Part shown: positions 55,887 to 64,000 of the stretch, piece by piece | How positions within the stretch are numbered: position 1 is the first letter of the stretch | Layout: every line of letters starts with the position of its first letter | NCBI RefSeq assembly: GCF_017876395.1 | Contig: NZ_JAGINX010000001.1 | Coordinates: 1,550,001 to 1,614,000, forward strand | Direction: 5' to 3' | Length of the DNA stretch: 64,000 nt | Source: Nesterenkonia lacusekhoensis | GTDB lineage: Bacteria > Actinomycetota > Actinomycetes > Actinomycetales > Micrococcaceae | Notes under the pieces: generated by a model | The model's input: the letters and a program-made list of their open reading frames with translations, nothing else | Told to the model about the DNA's origin: nothing | Databases searched by the model: none | Program-made: the position numbers and the translations under genes

Positions 55887-57056
55887 CTATCCGTGCGCGG
55901 CGGCACGAGGGGATCCACCCGACACGTACCGACGCAGGGAGTCCAGGAAGGACGTGGTCTCCTCCGCAGTCCCTGCGGTGACCCGCAGATGCTGTGGGAT
56001 GCCCACATCCCGGATGAGGACGCCGTCGTCGAGGAGGTGCTTCCAGGCGGCCTTCTCGTCCTGGAGTCCGCCGAAGAACACGAAGTTTGCGTCAGAAGGT
56101 TTCGGGTCCAGCCCCATCGCCCCAAGTTCGGCGACGATGCGATCGCGTTGGACTCTGATGCGTTCCACGTTGGCCATGAGCGCAGCGCTGTGATCCAACG
56201 CCGCCTCGGCCGTGGCCTGGGTGATGGCGGAGAGGTGATACGGCAGGCGCACCAGGCGCAGGGCGTCCGTGACCTCAGGGGCGGCCGCAAGATACCCGAG
56301 CCGGCCGCCGGCCAGGGCGAAGGCTTTGCTCATGGTGCGCGAGACGATCAGACGCTCACGGCCGGCCAGCAGCTCCAAGGCCGACGGTGTGCCCTGCTGG
56401 CGGAACTCACCGTAGGCCTCATCGACCACGACCATGGTGTCCGAGTCGCGGGCCGCCTCGTAGGCAGCTTCGACCACATCCAGCCCCAAGGCCGTGCCGG
56501 TGGGGTTGTTGGGAGAGCACAGGATGACCACGTGAGGGCGGTGAGCTCGGATCTGTCGCGCCACGCTCTCCGCGGACTGAGTGAAGTCGTCCTCGCGCTC
56601 ACCGGCGATGTAGTCGCTGTAGGTGCCCCGGGCGTAGAGGGGGTACATGGAGTAGGTGGGCGGGAAGGCGAGCACGGAGCGCCCCGGGCCGGCGAATGCC
56701 TGGAAGATGTGCTGCATGATCTCGTTGGAACCGTTGGCGGCCCACATGTTCTCCGCAGCGAGCGGAGAGGACAGGGAGCTCTCCCGACTGAGGTAGTCGG
56801 CGAGCTTCTCCCGCAGGGCGGTGAACTCGCGGTCCGGATAGCGGTTCAGCCCGACGGCCGCCCTGCGGACCTGCTCAGTGATCGCCTCGACCACTTCGGC
56901 GGGAACGTCATAGGTGGTCTCATTGACGTTAAGCATCGCCGGCACGGTCAGCTGAGGAGCGCCATAGGGCTCCTGCCCGCGCAGCTCCTCACGCAGCGGC
57001 AGAGCCGCCAGCTTCTGGGAGCGCTGTTCCTGAGAGTCTTCCTGCGGAGTTGTCAC
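55887..57056 (-). CDS. hisC: Histidinol-phosphate aminotransferase
   Basis: This 389-residue PLP-dependent class II aminotransferase has NVNETTYDVP, NGSNEIMQHIFQAF, CSPNNPTG, VVDEAYGEF and the PLP-Lys region SRTMSKAFALAGGRLGY. It starts at GTG 57056, because TAGGAT (57063-57068) ends 6 nt upstream. It is the first gene of hisC-hisB-hisH-priA-sseB. Confidence 0.94.
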   Translation of the reverse strand: MTTPQEDSQEQRSQKLAALPLREELRGQEPYGAPQLTVPAMLNVNETTYDVPAEVVEAITEQVRRAAVGLNRYPDREFTALREKLADYLSRESSLSSPLAAENMWAANGSNEIMQHIFQAFAGPGRSVLAFPPTYSMYPLYARGTYSDYIAGEREDDFTQSAESVARQIRAHRPHVVILCSPNNPTGTALGLDVVEAAYEAARDSDTMVVVDEAYGEFRQQGTPSALELLAGRERLIVSRTMSKAFALAGGRLGYLAAAPEVTDALRLVRLPYHLSAITQATAEAALDHSAALMANVERIRVQRDRIVAELGAMGLDPKPSDANFVFFGGLQDEKAAWKHLLDDGVLIRDVGIPQHLRVTAGTAEETTSFLDSLRRYVSGGSPRAAAHG

Positions 57057-57062
57057 CGGACC

Positions 57063-57068
57063 ATCCTA
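57063..57068 (-). promoter_or_regulatory. -10 element of the hisC operon (leaderless)
   Basis: TAGGAT on the minus strand ends 6 nt before the hisC GTG. Confidence 0.55.
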
Positions 57069-57099
57069 TCCGCGAAGCCATCGGCCTTCAGTGCCTGGG

Positions 57100-57426
57100 T
57101 CAGTCCTCCACCGGCACGTACAGGGTCTGGCCGGGCTGCAGCTCTGAGCTCTCCAGCCCGTTGAGCTCGGCGATCTGCCCGATGAGTTCACGGATGTCCT
57201 GGTCAGAATCCACCTGGGACGCCACGTCCCAGAGGGTGTCCCCGGCGCCCACCTGGACCTCCTCAGCGGAGACCCCCGGGGCTTCGGAGGAGGATGCCTG
57301 GGCCTGGTTGACCAGCGCGCCGGCCAGGAAGAACATCCCGACGACGAGGGCAGTCAGCAGGGCGAAGGCGGGCATGCCGAAGAGCAGCAGACGCCCGCGC
57401 CGGGTGAGCCGCATCGTGGTGTGCAT
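57100..57426 (-). CDS. LysM-domain membrane protein, probable SOS cell division inhibitor
   Basis: This 108-residue protein has a short basic N-terminus, one membrane helix (LLFGMPAFALLTALVVGMFF) and a C-terminal LysM domain (VQVGAGDTLWDVASQVDSDQ, LQPGQTLYVPVED). It is divergent from lexA, exactly like Rv2719c in M. tuberculosis, DivS in Corynebacterium and YneA in Bacillus, which stop division after DNA damage. GAGAGG stands 7 nt before ATG 57426. A LexA-box-like TCGAACCTGTGTTCTA lies 15-30 bp upstream. It has no obvious peptidase domain, so it probably binds peptidoglycan. Confidence 0.82.
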   Translation of the reverse strand: MHTTMRLTRRGRLLLFGMPAFALLTALVVGMFFLAGALVNQAQASSSEAPGVSAEEVQVGAGDTLWDVASQVDSDQDIRELIGQIAELNGLESSELQPGQTLYVPVED

Positions 57427-57440
57427 GAGAAACCTCTCTT

Positions 57441-57456
57441 TCGAACCTGTGTTCTA
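57441..57456. promoter_or_regulatory. SOS (LexA) box in the LysM/lexA divergent region
   Basis: TCGAACCTGTGTTCTA fits the actinobacterial consensus TCGAACN4GTTCGA except the last two bases. It lies just in front of the LysM gene. A half site TCGAAC follows at 57545-57550. The direct repeat CATATCTTCGA occurs at 57466-57476 and 57538-57548, and a TAATCT -10 candidate for lexA lies at 57529-57534. Confidence 0.7.
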
Positions 57457-57648
57457 TTTGTAGCACATATCTTCGAGTATGTTCCAGGCTCGGCCGCGAA
57501 AATCATGGAACACGTCTACGATTTCGAGTAATCTGGCCATATCTTCGAACACGGAGCAGTCCATCAGCAGGCACTGACATGAAGGCGTGACAGGAAGGTC
57601 TGTGCGCAGCCGTCGGACGGTGCACGCAACGGCAAGAGAGGCAGAGCA

Positions 57649-58365
57649 ATGGCCCGGAAGACAGCAGAGGGAGACGCCGTCCCCCGCCTGACCGAGCGGC
57701 AGCGCCGCATCGTGGACATCATCCAGGAGTCCCTGGCAGAGCGCAGCTACCCGCCGTCGATGCGGGAGATCGGTGATGCCTGCGGCCTGGCCTCGCTCTC
57801 TTCGGTGACCCATCAGCTGGCCCGGCTGCAGGAGATGGGCTATCTCAAGCGCGTGCCGGGCAAGCCTCGCGCCATGGAGGTCATCCGCGACTCCTCCGGG
57901 CAGCCGCTCCTGCAGGAGTCCGCCCAGGAGACCGCCGAGCCCTCAGGGCCCGTGACCGATCTGAACGCCTATCGGGCAGAGACCGACTCCCGCACCGCCG
58001 ATGTCCCTCTGGTGGGACGCATCGCCGCCGGTGGACCGATCCTCGCCGACCAGCAGGTCGAAGACGTCATGCCGCTTCCGCGTCAGCTCACCGGTGAGGG
58101 CGAGCTGTTCATGCTGCAGGTCCGCGGCGATTCGATGATCGAGGCGGGGATCTTCGAAGATGACTGGGTCGTGGTGCGCCGGCAGCAGGATGCGGAGAAC
58201 GGAGACATCGTCGCGGCCCTGCTGGACGACGAATCCACCGTGAAGACGCTCAAGCGGCGGGACGGGCATCTGTGGCTGCTGCCACAGAACCGTATGTATG
58301 AACCCATCCTCGGCGACGAGGCCAGCATCATGGGCAAAGTCGTGACTGTGCTCCGCAGCCTCTGA
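57649..58365 (+). CDS. lexA: SOS-response repressor LexA
   Basis: This 238-residue protein has a winged-helix domain ([40 protein letters not shown]) and the S24 autoprotease domain: cleavage site Ala127-Gly128 in RIAAGGPI, nucleophile Ser162 in GDSM and general base Lys199 in TVKTLK. AGAGAGG stands before the ATG. RecA-stimulated self-cleavage derepresses the LysM protein and other SOS genes. Confidence 0.95.
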   Translation: MARKTAEGDAVPRLTERQRRIVDIIQESLAERSYPPSMREIGDACGLASLSSVTHQLARLQEMGYLKRVPGKPRAMEVIRDSSGQPLLQESAQETAEPSGPVTDLNAYRAETDSRTADVPLVGRIAAGGPILADQQVEDVMPLPRQLTGEGELFMLQVRGDSMIEAGIFEDDWVVVRRQQDAENGDIVAALLDDESTVKTLKRRDGHLWLLPQNRMYEPILGDEASIMGKVVTVLRSL

Positions 58366-58371
58366 GCCGGC

Positions 58372-60402
58372 TCAGCCCTGGGCGAGACGGGACAGCGCCC
58401 CACGGGCCACGTCACCGTCGGTGGTCGCCCAGAAGTTCGGCATGGACTTCTTCAGGAAACCTCCATAGCGGGCAGTGGCGAGCCGTGAGTCCAGGATCGC
58501 CAGGACTCCCCGGTCCTCGGCGGTCCTGATCAGGCGCCCAGCTCCCTGAGCCAGACGCGTGGCGGCATGCGTGGCGGCCACCTGCATGAAGCCATTGCCG
58601 CCGCTGCGGGCCACCTCCTGGCTGCGCGCACTGTTCAACGGGTCATCCGGCCGGGGGAAGGGAATCCGATCGATGGCCACGAGCCGGCAGGAACGTCCGG
58701 GGACGTCCACTCCCTGCCACAGGCTCATGGTGCCGAAGAGGCAGGTCTCCTCCTCCTCGGCGAACTGCTTGACCAGGGCGGACATCGTGGAGTCGCCCTG
58801 GCAGAGGATGGGCACATCGAGGCGCTCCCGCAGGTCCTCCGCGGCCTCCTCGGCCGCGCGCCTCGAGGAGAACAGGGCCAGGGTGGCACCGCCTGAGGCC
58901 TCGATCAGTCCAGCGAGCTCATCGCGCTGCTGTTCCGCAGTCTTCAGCGAGGGCGCCGGCAGGTGTTTGGCCACGTAGAGCATCCCCTGCTTGGGATAGT
59001 CGAAGGGACTGCCGACATCCACAGCATCCCAGTCCGGAGCCTTCTCCCCCATCAGCCCCAAAGAGCCGGCCACAGGATCGAAGCTGTCACCGATCGTCAG
59101 CGTGGCTGAGGTCAGCACCACTGTGCGATCGCCGAAGAGGCCTTCGCGCAGCCGCGCAGCCACCGAAGTGGGCGCCACGTAGATCAGTGGGGGTTCCTCC
59201 GGAGATGCCTCCTGGTAGCCCTTCCCTGGGCTGAAGCTGCCCGGACGGCTGAGCCAGATGACATCAGGGGTCTGGTGCGATTCGAGCATCCGGTCAGCAG
59301 TGTCCTGGACTGCCTGCAGCCTCGCCCGTGCGGTCTTTCGGCCGGCATCGGCCTCCGAATCGCCCGAGGGCTTGGAGTCGGACAGCGCGGTGCGGGCGGC
59401 GTTGCGGGCCAGCTCCACCGCCTCGGTCTGCTGGGGGTTCATCCCACGCGGGAGCAGCCCAGACTCAACCAGGTGGAAGGCGGCCTCCACAGCTGTGGCC
59501 GCACTCTGCAGCGCGTCCACGTTGATGGCCGTGTGTTTGCGCGCCGAAGAGGCGGCGGCCAAGATCATCTGAGCCGACAGATGTGCGGTCACTGCGGAGG
59601 TGACGCGCTCGGAGAGCTCATGGGCCTCGTCGACGATGACCGCGTCATGTTCGGGCAGCACCTCCAGACCCTCGAACGCATCGATGGCCAGCATGGCGTG
59701 GTTGGTGACCACCAGGTCTGCGTCCTGAGCCTTCTCCCGGGCCAGCTCGGAGAAGCACTCCGAGGCCATCGGGCACTTCCGAGCTCCGATGCAGTCCACT
59801 GCGTTGACCGAGACCTGCCGCCAGGCGCGGTCGGTGACGCCCTCGGGCAGATCGTCACGGTCACCGGTCTCCGTGGTCTGCGCCCACTCGCGCAGCATGA
59901 CGATCTCCTTGCCCAAGCGCGAGCTGGGCTCGAAGGTGCTCACACCGCCGCCGGGCTCTGCCGCGACGTTGAACAGGGCCTGATCGTCGTCGTCCTCCTC
60001 GGGGAAGCCGCCGTCGAGCTTGTGCTTGCACACATAGTTGGCCCGACCTTTGACCAGCGCGACATCCACCGGTCGGTCCAGCTCCTCGTCCAGGTTCCCG
60101 AGGAGCCGCGGCAGGTCGCGCCCCATGATCTGAGCCTGCAGGGCCAGAGTCGCCGTGGAGATCAGCACCGGACGCTCGGCGTCCAGGGCATGGACCACGG
60201 CGGGCACCAGATAGGCCAGCGATTTGCCGGTTCCGGTGCCCGCCTGGACCATGAGGTGGCGCCGCTTCCGCAGCGCCATCGCCACGTTCTTGGCCATCTC
60301 GGACTGCCCTTCGCGCTTGACCCCGCCCATGGCGGAGACTGCGTGGTCGAGCAGCTGCAGCGATCGGGTGTAGCCCGTGGACCGGGTGGCCGTCTCGGTC
60401 AC
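58372..60402 (-). CDS. DinG/YoaA-like ATP-dependent DNA helicase (iron-sulfur, XPD family)
   Basis: This 676-residue SF2 helicase has Walker A AGTGTGKS (54-61), four clustered Cys for a 4Fe-4S site (CKHK..., CIGARKCPMASEC), DEAH box VIVDEAHEL near residue 255 and motif VI QGAGRLIRT near the end. GTG 60402 overlaps the hflX stop (GTGA). It is convergent with lexA. It probably resolves R-loops, D-loops or stalled forks after damage. Confidence 0.92.
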   Translation of the reverse strand: MTETATRSTGYTRSLQLLDHAVSAMGGVKREGQSEMAKNVAMALRKRRHLMVQAGTGTGKSLAYLVPAVVHALDAERPVLISTATLALQAQIMGRDLPRLLGNLDEELDRPVDVALVKGRANYVCKHKLDGGFPEEDDDDQALFNVAAEPGGGVSTFEPSSRLGKEIVMLREWAQTTETGDRDDLPEGVTDRAWRQVSVNAVDCIGARKCPMASECFSELAREKAQDADLVVTNHAMLAIDAFEGLEVLPEHDAVIVDEAHELSERVTSAVTAHLSAQMILAAASSARKHTAINVDALQSAATAVEAAFHLVESGLLPRGMNPQQTEAVELARNAARTALSDSKPSGDSEADAGRKTARARLQAVQDTADRMLESHQTPDVIWLSRPGSFSPGKGYQEASPEEPPLIYVAPTSVAARLREGLFGDRTVVLTSATLTIGDSFDPVAGSLGLMGEKAPDWDAVDVGSPFDYPKQGMLYVAKHLPAPSLKTAEQQRDELAGLIEASGGATLALFSSRRAAEEAAEDLRERLDVPILCQGDSTMSALVKQFAEEEETCLFGTMSLWQGVDVPGRSCRLVAIDRIPFPRPDDPLNSARSQEVARSGGNGFMQVAATHAATRLAQGAGRLIRTAEDRGVLAILDSRLATARYGGFLKKSMPNFWATTDGDVARGALSRLAQG

Positions 60403-61967
60403 TCAGCCACCTGGAACTTCGCCAGGTCCGCGGTCATCTCCGGACGCACGCGCACGCTGAGCCGCGTCCCCTCCTCCGCGTAGGAGGTGGAGACGATCTC
60501 GACGTCCTCGGCATGCAGGCGGGCGACGATGTCGCCGTCGGCGTAGGGCACCAGAAGCTCCAGCGGGACGTTCGGGCGCGGGATGGACTCGCTGACGAGG
60601 TTCTTCAGCTCATCCACGCCGTCACCGGTGCGGGCCGAGACCAGCACCGTATGCGGCTCACGGCGTCGGATCCGTTCCACCACGTCCCACTCGGCGGCAT
60701 CGGCCTTGTTCAGGACGATGATCTCGTCCACCTCATCGGCGCCGACATCGGCGAGGACCTGCCGCACCGCTGCGATCTGGCCCTCAGGCTCAGGATGCGA
60801 GGCGTCGACGACGTGCAGGATGAGGTCGGCGTCGGCCACCTCCTCCAGCGTCGAACGGAAGGCCTCGACCAGCTGCGTCGGCAGGGCCCGCACGAACCCG
60901 ACGGTGTCCGAGAGCGTGTACCCGATGCCGTCCGGGGTGCTCGCCTTGCGGACCGTGGGATCCAGCGTGGCGAACAGGGCGTTCTCCACCAGCACGCCGG
61001 CGTCGGTGAGCCGGTTGAGCAGCGAGGACTTGCCCGCGTTGGTGTAGCCGGCGATGGCCACCGACGGCACGGCGTTCCGCCGCCGATTGGCGCGCTTGGC
61101 CTCGCGGGCAGGCTTCATGTTGGCGATCTCGCGACGCAGCTTGGCCATCCGCTGGTTGATGCGACGCCGGTCCAGCTCGATCTTAGTCTCACCCGGGCCA
61201 CGGGAGCCCATGCCGGCCCCTGCGCCGCCGACCTGGCCGCCGGCCTGTCGGGACATGGACTCGCCCCAGCCGCGCAGACGCGGCAGCAGGTATTCCAGCT
61301 GAGCCAGCTCCACCTGAGCCTTGCCCTCCCGGGACTTGGCGTGCTGGGCGAAGATGTCCAGGATCAGGCCGGTGCGGTCGATGACCTTGACCTTCACGAT
61401 GTCCTCCAGGCCTCGGCGCTGGGAGGGGGCCAGCTCAGAGTCGACGATCACCGTGTCGGCCCCGACGTCGGCCACGGCCTGGCGGATCTGCTCGGCCTTG
61501 CCGGATCCGAAGAACGTCCCCGGGTCCGGGGTGGCGCGCTTCTGCAGGAAGCCGTCCAACACTGTGGAGCCGGCAGTCTCTGCCAGGGCCGCGAGCTCCC
61601 GCAGCGAATGCTCAGCCTCAGCGGACTGACCGCCCACATAGATCCCGGCCAGCACCACACGCTCGAGGCGCAGCTGGCGGTATTCGACCTCGGTGACGTC
61701 TTCGAGCTCCGTGGAGAGCCCGTCCACACGCCGCAGCGAGCGGCGCTCGAAGAGGTCGTACTGCTCACCGTCGGTCTCCGCGTGTTCCACCTGCAGTGAG
61801 GAGAGCTCGCGTGCGCGCTCATCGAGCACGCTGCGCTGGCGGTTGGTCTCATCAGCCGCGAGGATGCGCTCGATGGTCGCATCGATCGAGGACTGGCTGG
61901 TCTCCTCCTGCGTCTCGGCGTGCTGCGCCTGGTCCGCGGAGGGTGTGGTCTCGTGTTTCTTCGTCAT
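60399..61967 (-). CDS. hflX: Ribosome-associated GTPase HflX
   Basis: This 522-residue protein has an N-terminal HflX domain (TVIVDSELAPSQRRGLEDIV), the coiled-coil linker GAGMGSRGPGETKIELDRRR and the G domain with G1 GYTNAGKSS (about 306-314), G3 DTVGF and G4 NKAD. The frame is open upstream, but ATG 61967 has AGGAG at 4 nt. A TATCAT -10 is at 62020-62025. HflX splits or rescues stalled ribosomes under heat or antibiotic stress. The N-terminal 60 residues are acidic and poorly conserved. Confidence 0.94.
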   Translation of the reverse strand: MTKKHETTPSADQAQHAETQEETSQSSIDATIERILAADETNRQRSVLDERARELSSLQVEHAETDGEQYDLFERRSLRRVDGLSTELEDVTEVEYRQLRLERVVLAGIYVGGQSAEAEHSLRELAALAETAGSTVLDGFLQKRATPDPGTFFGSGKAEQIRQAVADVGADTVIVDSELAPSQRRGLEDIVKVKVIDRTGLILDIFAQHAKSREGKAQVELAQLEYLLPRLRGWGESMSRQAGGQVGGAGAGMGSRGPGETKIELDRRRINQRMAKLRREIANMKPAREAKRANRRRNAVPSVAIAGYTNAGKSSLLNRLTDAGVLVENALFATLDPTVRKASTPDGIGYTLSDTVGFVRALPTQLVEAFRSTLEEVADADLILHVVDASHPEPEGQIAAVRQVLADVGADEVDEIIVLNKADAAEWDVVERIRRREPHTVLVSARTGDGVDELKNLVSESIPRPNVPLELLVPYADGDIVARLHAEDVEIVSTSYAEEGTRLSVRVRPEMTADLAKFQVAE

Positions 61968-62208
61968 AGTCTCCTGAAGGACCGGGGCTTCCCCCGGCCC
62001 TGCCCGCTGTGGTCCACCCATGATACGGCTCGGCGGGGACATCGTCCTATGGCAGAGCGCCTCACGGGCGGTGAGCGGGGCTTATGCGCTGAGCGGATCG
62101 CTCAGATGTGGATAGAGGTTCAGGCTCGACCGCGCATCAGGCAGGAGCAGAAGGTGGCCCGGAGACCGGGCACTCAGATGAAGTAGATCCACATAGGGTC
62201 AATCATAC

Positions 62209-62214
62209 TACGAT
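62209..62214 (+). promoter_or_regulatory. -10 element of the RsmC-like gene (leaderless)
   Basis: TACGAT ends 6 nt before the GTG at 62221. Between 61968 and 62208 there is only the hflX promoter region and GC-rich noncoding sequence with a TGTGGATAG (near 62106). Confidence 0.55.
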
Positions 62215-62220
62215 CAACAG

Positions 62221-62850
62221 GTGAGCTCCTCGCATTATTTCTCAGCCTCCCCGGACACGCCCTTTGAGCGCCGAGGCCTCCAGGTCGAACTGGCCGACAG
62301 GTCGGTGACCGTCAGCACCGCCGGCGGGATCTTCTCCCCCGAAGGCGTGGACAAGGGCACCGCCGTGCTGCTCAAGCATGTCCCCGACCCGGCGCCCTCG
62401 GGCCATCTGTTGGACATCGGCTGCGGCTGGGGCCCGATCGCGCTGACCATGGCCATGAGGTCCCCGGGGGCCACCGTCTGGGCTGTGGATGTCAATGAGC
62501 GCTCACGCACCCTCTGCGCGGAGAATGCCGCAGCCCTGGGCCTGGAGAACGTTCGGGTCATGTCCCCCGATGAGGTGCCCTCGGCGGTCCGCTTCGACAC
62601 CATCTGGTCCAACCCACCCATCCGAGTGGGCAAGAAGGTGCTCCACGAGCTGCTGGAGCTCTGGCTGCCGCGGCTGGCCGATGACGCCGAGGCGTGGCTG
62701 GTGGTCCAGAAGAACCTGGGAGCGGACTCGCTGCTGACCTGGATGCGCTCCATGCTGGCCGCAGTGGGCGAGGACTTCACCGCCGACCGTCCTGAGACGG
62801 ACAAGGGCTTCCGACTGCTCAGAGTCAGCCGCAGCGCCGAGCAGCGCTGA
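62221..62850 (+). CDS. RsmC-like class I SAM methyltransferase (putative 16S rRNA methyltransferase)
   Basis: This 209-residue protein has the small methyltransferase core: motif I LLDIGCGWGPIAL, motif II WAVDVNERS, and the catalytic SNPPIRVGK (N-P-P motif of N-directed methyltransferases). That size corresponds to the single-domain RsmC/RsmD-like group in actinobacteria, so a guanine N2-methylation of 16S rRNA is likely but not proven. GTG 62221 follows a TACGAT -10 by 6 nt. It is convergent with dapF; the two stops abut at 62850/62851. Confidence 0.85.
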   Translation: MSSSHYFSASPDTPFERRGLQVELADRSVTVSTAGGIFSPEGVDKGTAVLLKHVPDPAPSGHLLDIGCGWGPIALTMAMRSPGATVWAVDVNERSRTLCAENAAALGLENVRVMSPDEVPSAVRFDTIWSNPPIRVGKKVLHELLELWLPRLADDAEAWLVVQKNLGADSLLTWMRSMLAAVGEDFTADRPETDKGFRLLRVSRSAEQR

Positions 62851-62857
62851 TCAGCGC
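62844..62857. repeat. 14-bp perfect palindrome spanning two abutting stop codons
   Basis: GCGCTGATCAGCGC contains the methyltransferase TGA (62848-62850) and the dapF TGA on the other strand (62851-62853). A short hairpin could serve as a bidirectional transcription end, but it is weak. Confidence 0.5.
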
Positions 62858-63870
62858 AGGGTCCCGCTCATCACCAGTTCGGCCGGCCCGGAGAGCTCCA
62901 CGTCCTCCGCGCCGTCCTGCCGCGGGATGAAGCGCACGATCACCTCACCGCCGGGCACTCGGACAGACCAGGTGTCGACGCCGTCCTGTGCGGCCCAGAC
63001 CCGCACGGCGGCGGCCGCCGCGCAGGCGCCGGTGCCGCAGGACATCGTCTCCCCCACGCCACGCTCGTGGACGCGCATGCGCACATGCCCGACGCCGTCC
63101 TCGACCAGCGGCTCCCCGGGCACTACGAACTCCACGTTGGTCCCGTGCGGGGGCACCGGGTCTACAGTCGGCCTCTGGGTCAGGTCCAGGGCCTCAAGCA
63201 TCTCGGGGTCGGGCAGGGCCACCACCGTGTGGGGATTGCCCATGGAGATGCTCAGCGCCGGTCGAGGATCCTCCAGGTCATGAGCCATGACCAACGCATC
63301 CGAGGCGTTGGACTGAGCGAGCTCCGGATCGATGAAGGACCAGATCCCCATGCCGATGGCGTAGCCCTCTGGGACCTTCCGAATGGTGCGCAGCCCGGCC
63401 CGGGTGAGGATGGTCAGCTCCTGCCCTTCGACGAGCGTGATGAGCTCCTCGGCCAGCAGGAAGTGAGCGAAGGCCCGCACCCCATTGCCGCACATCTCCG
63501 CGATGGAGCCGTCTGCGTTGCGGTAGTCCATGAACCACAGCGGCGCCTCGTCTGTGCTGGCGAGCCCCACTGTGGAGAGCGCCTCCTCAGCGGAGGCGTC
63601 GTCGCTGCGGTGCGCCGCTACGGCACGGATCAGCCCGTCACCTCCGATGCCCAGGTGGCGATCGCACAGGGCAGCGACCTGATCGGCGTCGACATCGCGT
63701 TCTCCGGCCGGATCGGCCAGCATGACGAAATCGTTGCCGGTGGCATGAGCCTTGGTCACCGGCGTTCCGGCCAGAGTGTCGAGGGCTGCGAGGTGATGCG
63801 GCAAGGGGCGCTCCGGATTCTTCGGCGGATGGTGGGCAGCAGGTGACAGAACTTCGCGGAGGGAGGCCAT
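62851..63870 (-). CDS. dapF: Diaminopimelate epimerase
   Basis: This 339-residue enzyme converts LL- to meso-diaminopimelate for lysine and peptidoglycan synthesis. The catalytic Cys pair is visible in EMCGNGVRAF and ETMSCGTGACAAAA. The first about 38 residues (MASLREVLSPAAHH...LAALDTL) precede the usual start near AGTPVTKAHATGNDF, yet the ATG 63870 has a strong GGAGGAG and is well placed, so the extension is probably real. Its start lies 25 bp after the miaA stop. Confidence 0.94.
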   Translation of the reverse strand: MASLREVLSPAAHHPPKNPERPLPHHLAALDTLAGTPVTKAHATGNDFVMLADPAGERDVDADQVAALCDRHLGIGGDGLIRAVAAHRSDDASAEEALSTVGLASTDEAPLWFMDYRNADGSIAEMCGNGVRAFAHFLLAEELITLVEGQELTILTRAGLRTIRKVPEGYAIGMGIWSFIDPELAQSNASDALVMAHDLEDPRPALSISMGNPHTVVALPDPEMLEALDLTQRPTVDPVPPHGTNVEFVVPGEPLVEDGVGHVRMRVHERGVGETMSCGTGACAAAAAVRVWAAQDGVDTWSVRVPGGEVIVRFIPRQDGAEDVELSGPAELVMSGTLR

Positions 63871-63895
63871 GGCTTCTCCTCCATAGACAACAACT

Positions 63896-64000
63896 CTAGG
63901 CGGCGATCGCTTCCAGGGCCTCCTCGACCCCGCTGATCCAACGCAGCCGGTGGTCGGCGCGGAACCAGGTCTCCTGGCGGCGTGCGAACTTGCGGGTGGC
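63896..64000 (-). CDS. miaA: tRNA dimethylallyltransferase MiaA (C-terminal 34 residues, cut by window)
   Basis: Only the 3' end is present: it reads ATRKFARRQETWFRADHRLR and then WISGVEEALEAIAA. The RKFARRQxxWFR motif is the C-terminal signature of MiaA. It modifies A37 of tRNAs that read UNN codons. Placement before dapF matches other actinobacteria. The rest of the gene is outside the window. Confidence 0.88.
   Translation of the reverse strand, partial: ATRKFARRQETWFRADHRLRWISGVEEALEAIAA

Overview
The window comes from a high-GC Gram-positive actinobacterium, most likely of the Micrococcaceae (Nesterenkonia/Arthrobacter-like). This is an inference from G+C-rich codon use, a SigR/RsrA-type redox sigma system, a fused Kgd/OdhA protein, a PriA-type HisA, the 24-residue ribosomal protein bL37, a tmRNA tag reading AESKRTDFALAA, and gene order shared with other actinobacteria. 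No phage, transposase, CRISPR array or rRNA operon was seen. Nearly all of it is dense core chromosome; the most accessory-looking part is 32.8-38.0 kb.

Layout. 0-10.3 kb: 3' part of mraZ with its operator, a DUF3040 protein, dinB, a polyprenyl diphosphate synthase, a PknL-like kinase, class II DAHP synthase, a FadD15-like acyl-CoA synthetase, a small membrane protein, an esterase and a PlsC acyltransferase; this order resembles the M. tuberculosis mraZ-idsA2-pknL-aroG-fadD15 region. 10.3-15.6 kb: hrpA helicase, tRNA-Leu(CAG), a HIT protein and a Fur-family (probable Zur) regulator. 15.7-18.3 kb: a zinc-type ABC importer (znuA-znuC-znuB) with a Zur-box-like site. 18.3-27.1 kb: two CNNM/CorC-type membrane proteins, GuaB1, Kgd, an SGNH-like protein with altered catalytic residues, and bL37. 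27.2-32.8 kb: rsrA-sigR behind a GGAAT-N18-GTT promoter, a DoxX-like protein, aroA-rsgA-hisN, and tmRNA. 33.0-38.0 kb: a decayed hydrolase gene, then a predicted six-gene minus-strand operon for manganese-type import (ABC transporter plus MntR) and two fluoride channels. 38.0-42.2 kb: prfB-ftsE-ftsX-smpB, in which FtsE has a roughly 300-residue tail. 42.3-46.9 kb: a Tad/Flp pilus cluster including a 51-residue pilin-like gene. 47.1-52.4 kb: a divergent FHA-membrane-FtsK ATPase with EssC-like architecture, then two PepSY lipoproteins. 52.5-57.1 kb: a MarR regulator, SseB, and hisC-hisB-hisH-priA. 57.1-64.0 kb: an SOS neighbourhood (LysM protein, lexA, dinG-like helicase), hflX, an RsmC-like methyltransferase, dapF, and the 3' end of miaA.

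Recurring themes. At least 13 genes have a TANNNT -10 hexamer ending 6-7 nt before the start codon, as expected for leaderless mRNAs. At two divergent gene pairs the opposing -10 elements overlap or nearly touch. Operons are tightly packed, with many ATGA/GTGA overlaps. Two metal importers, each beside its own regulator and with its own palindrome-like operator, suggest separate zinc and manganese homeostasis. The least explained items are the orphan EssC-like ATPase, the FtsE tail, and the coupling of fluoride channels to the MntR operon.
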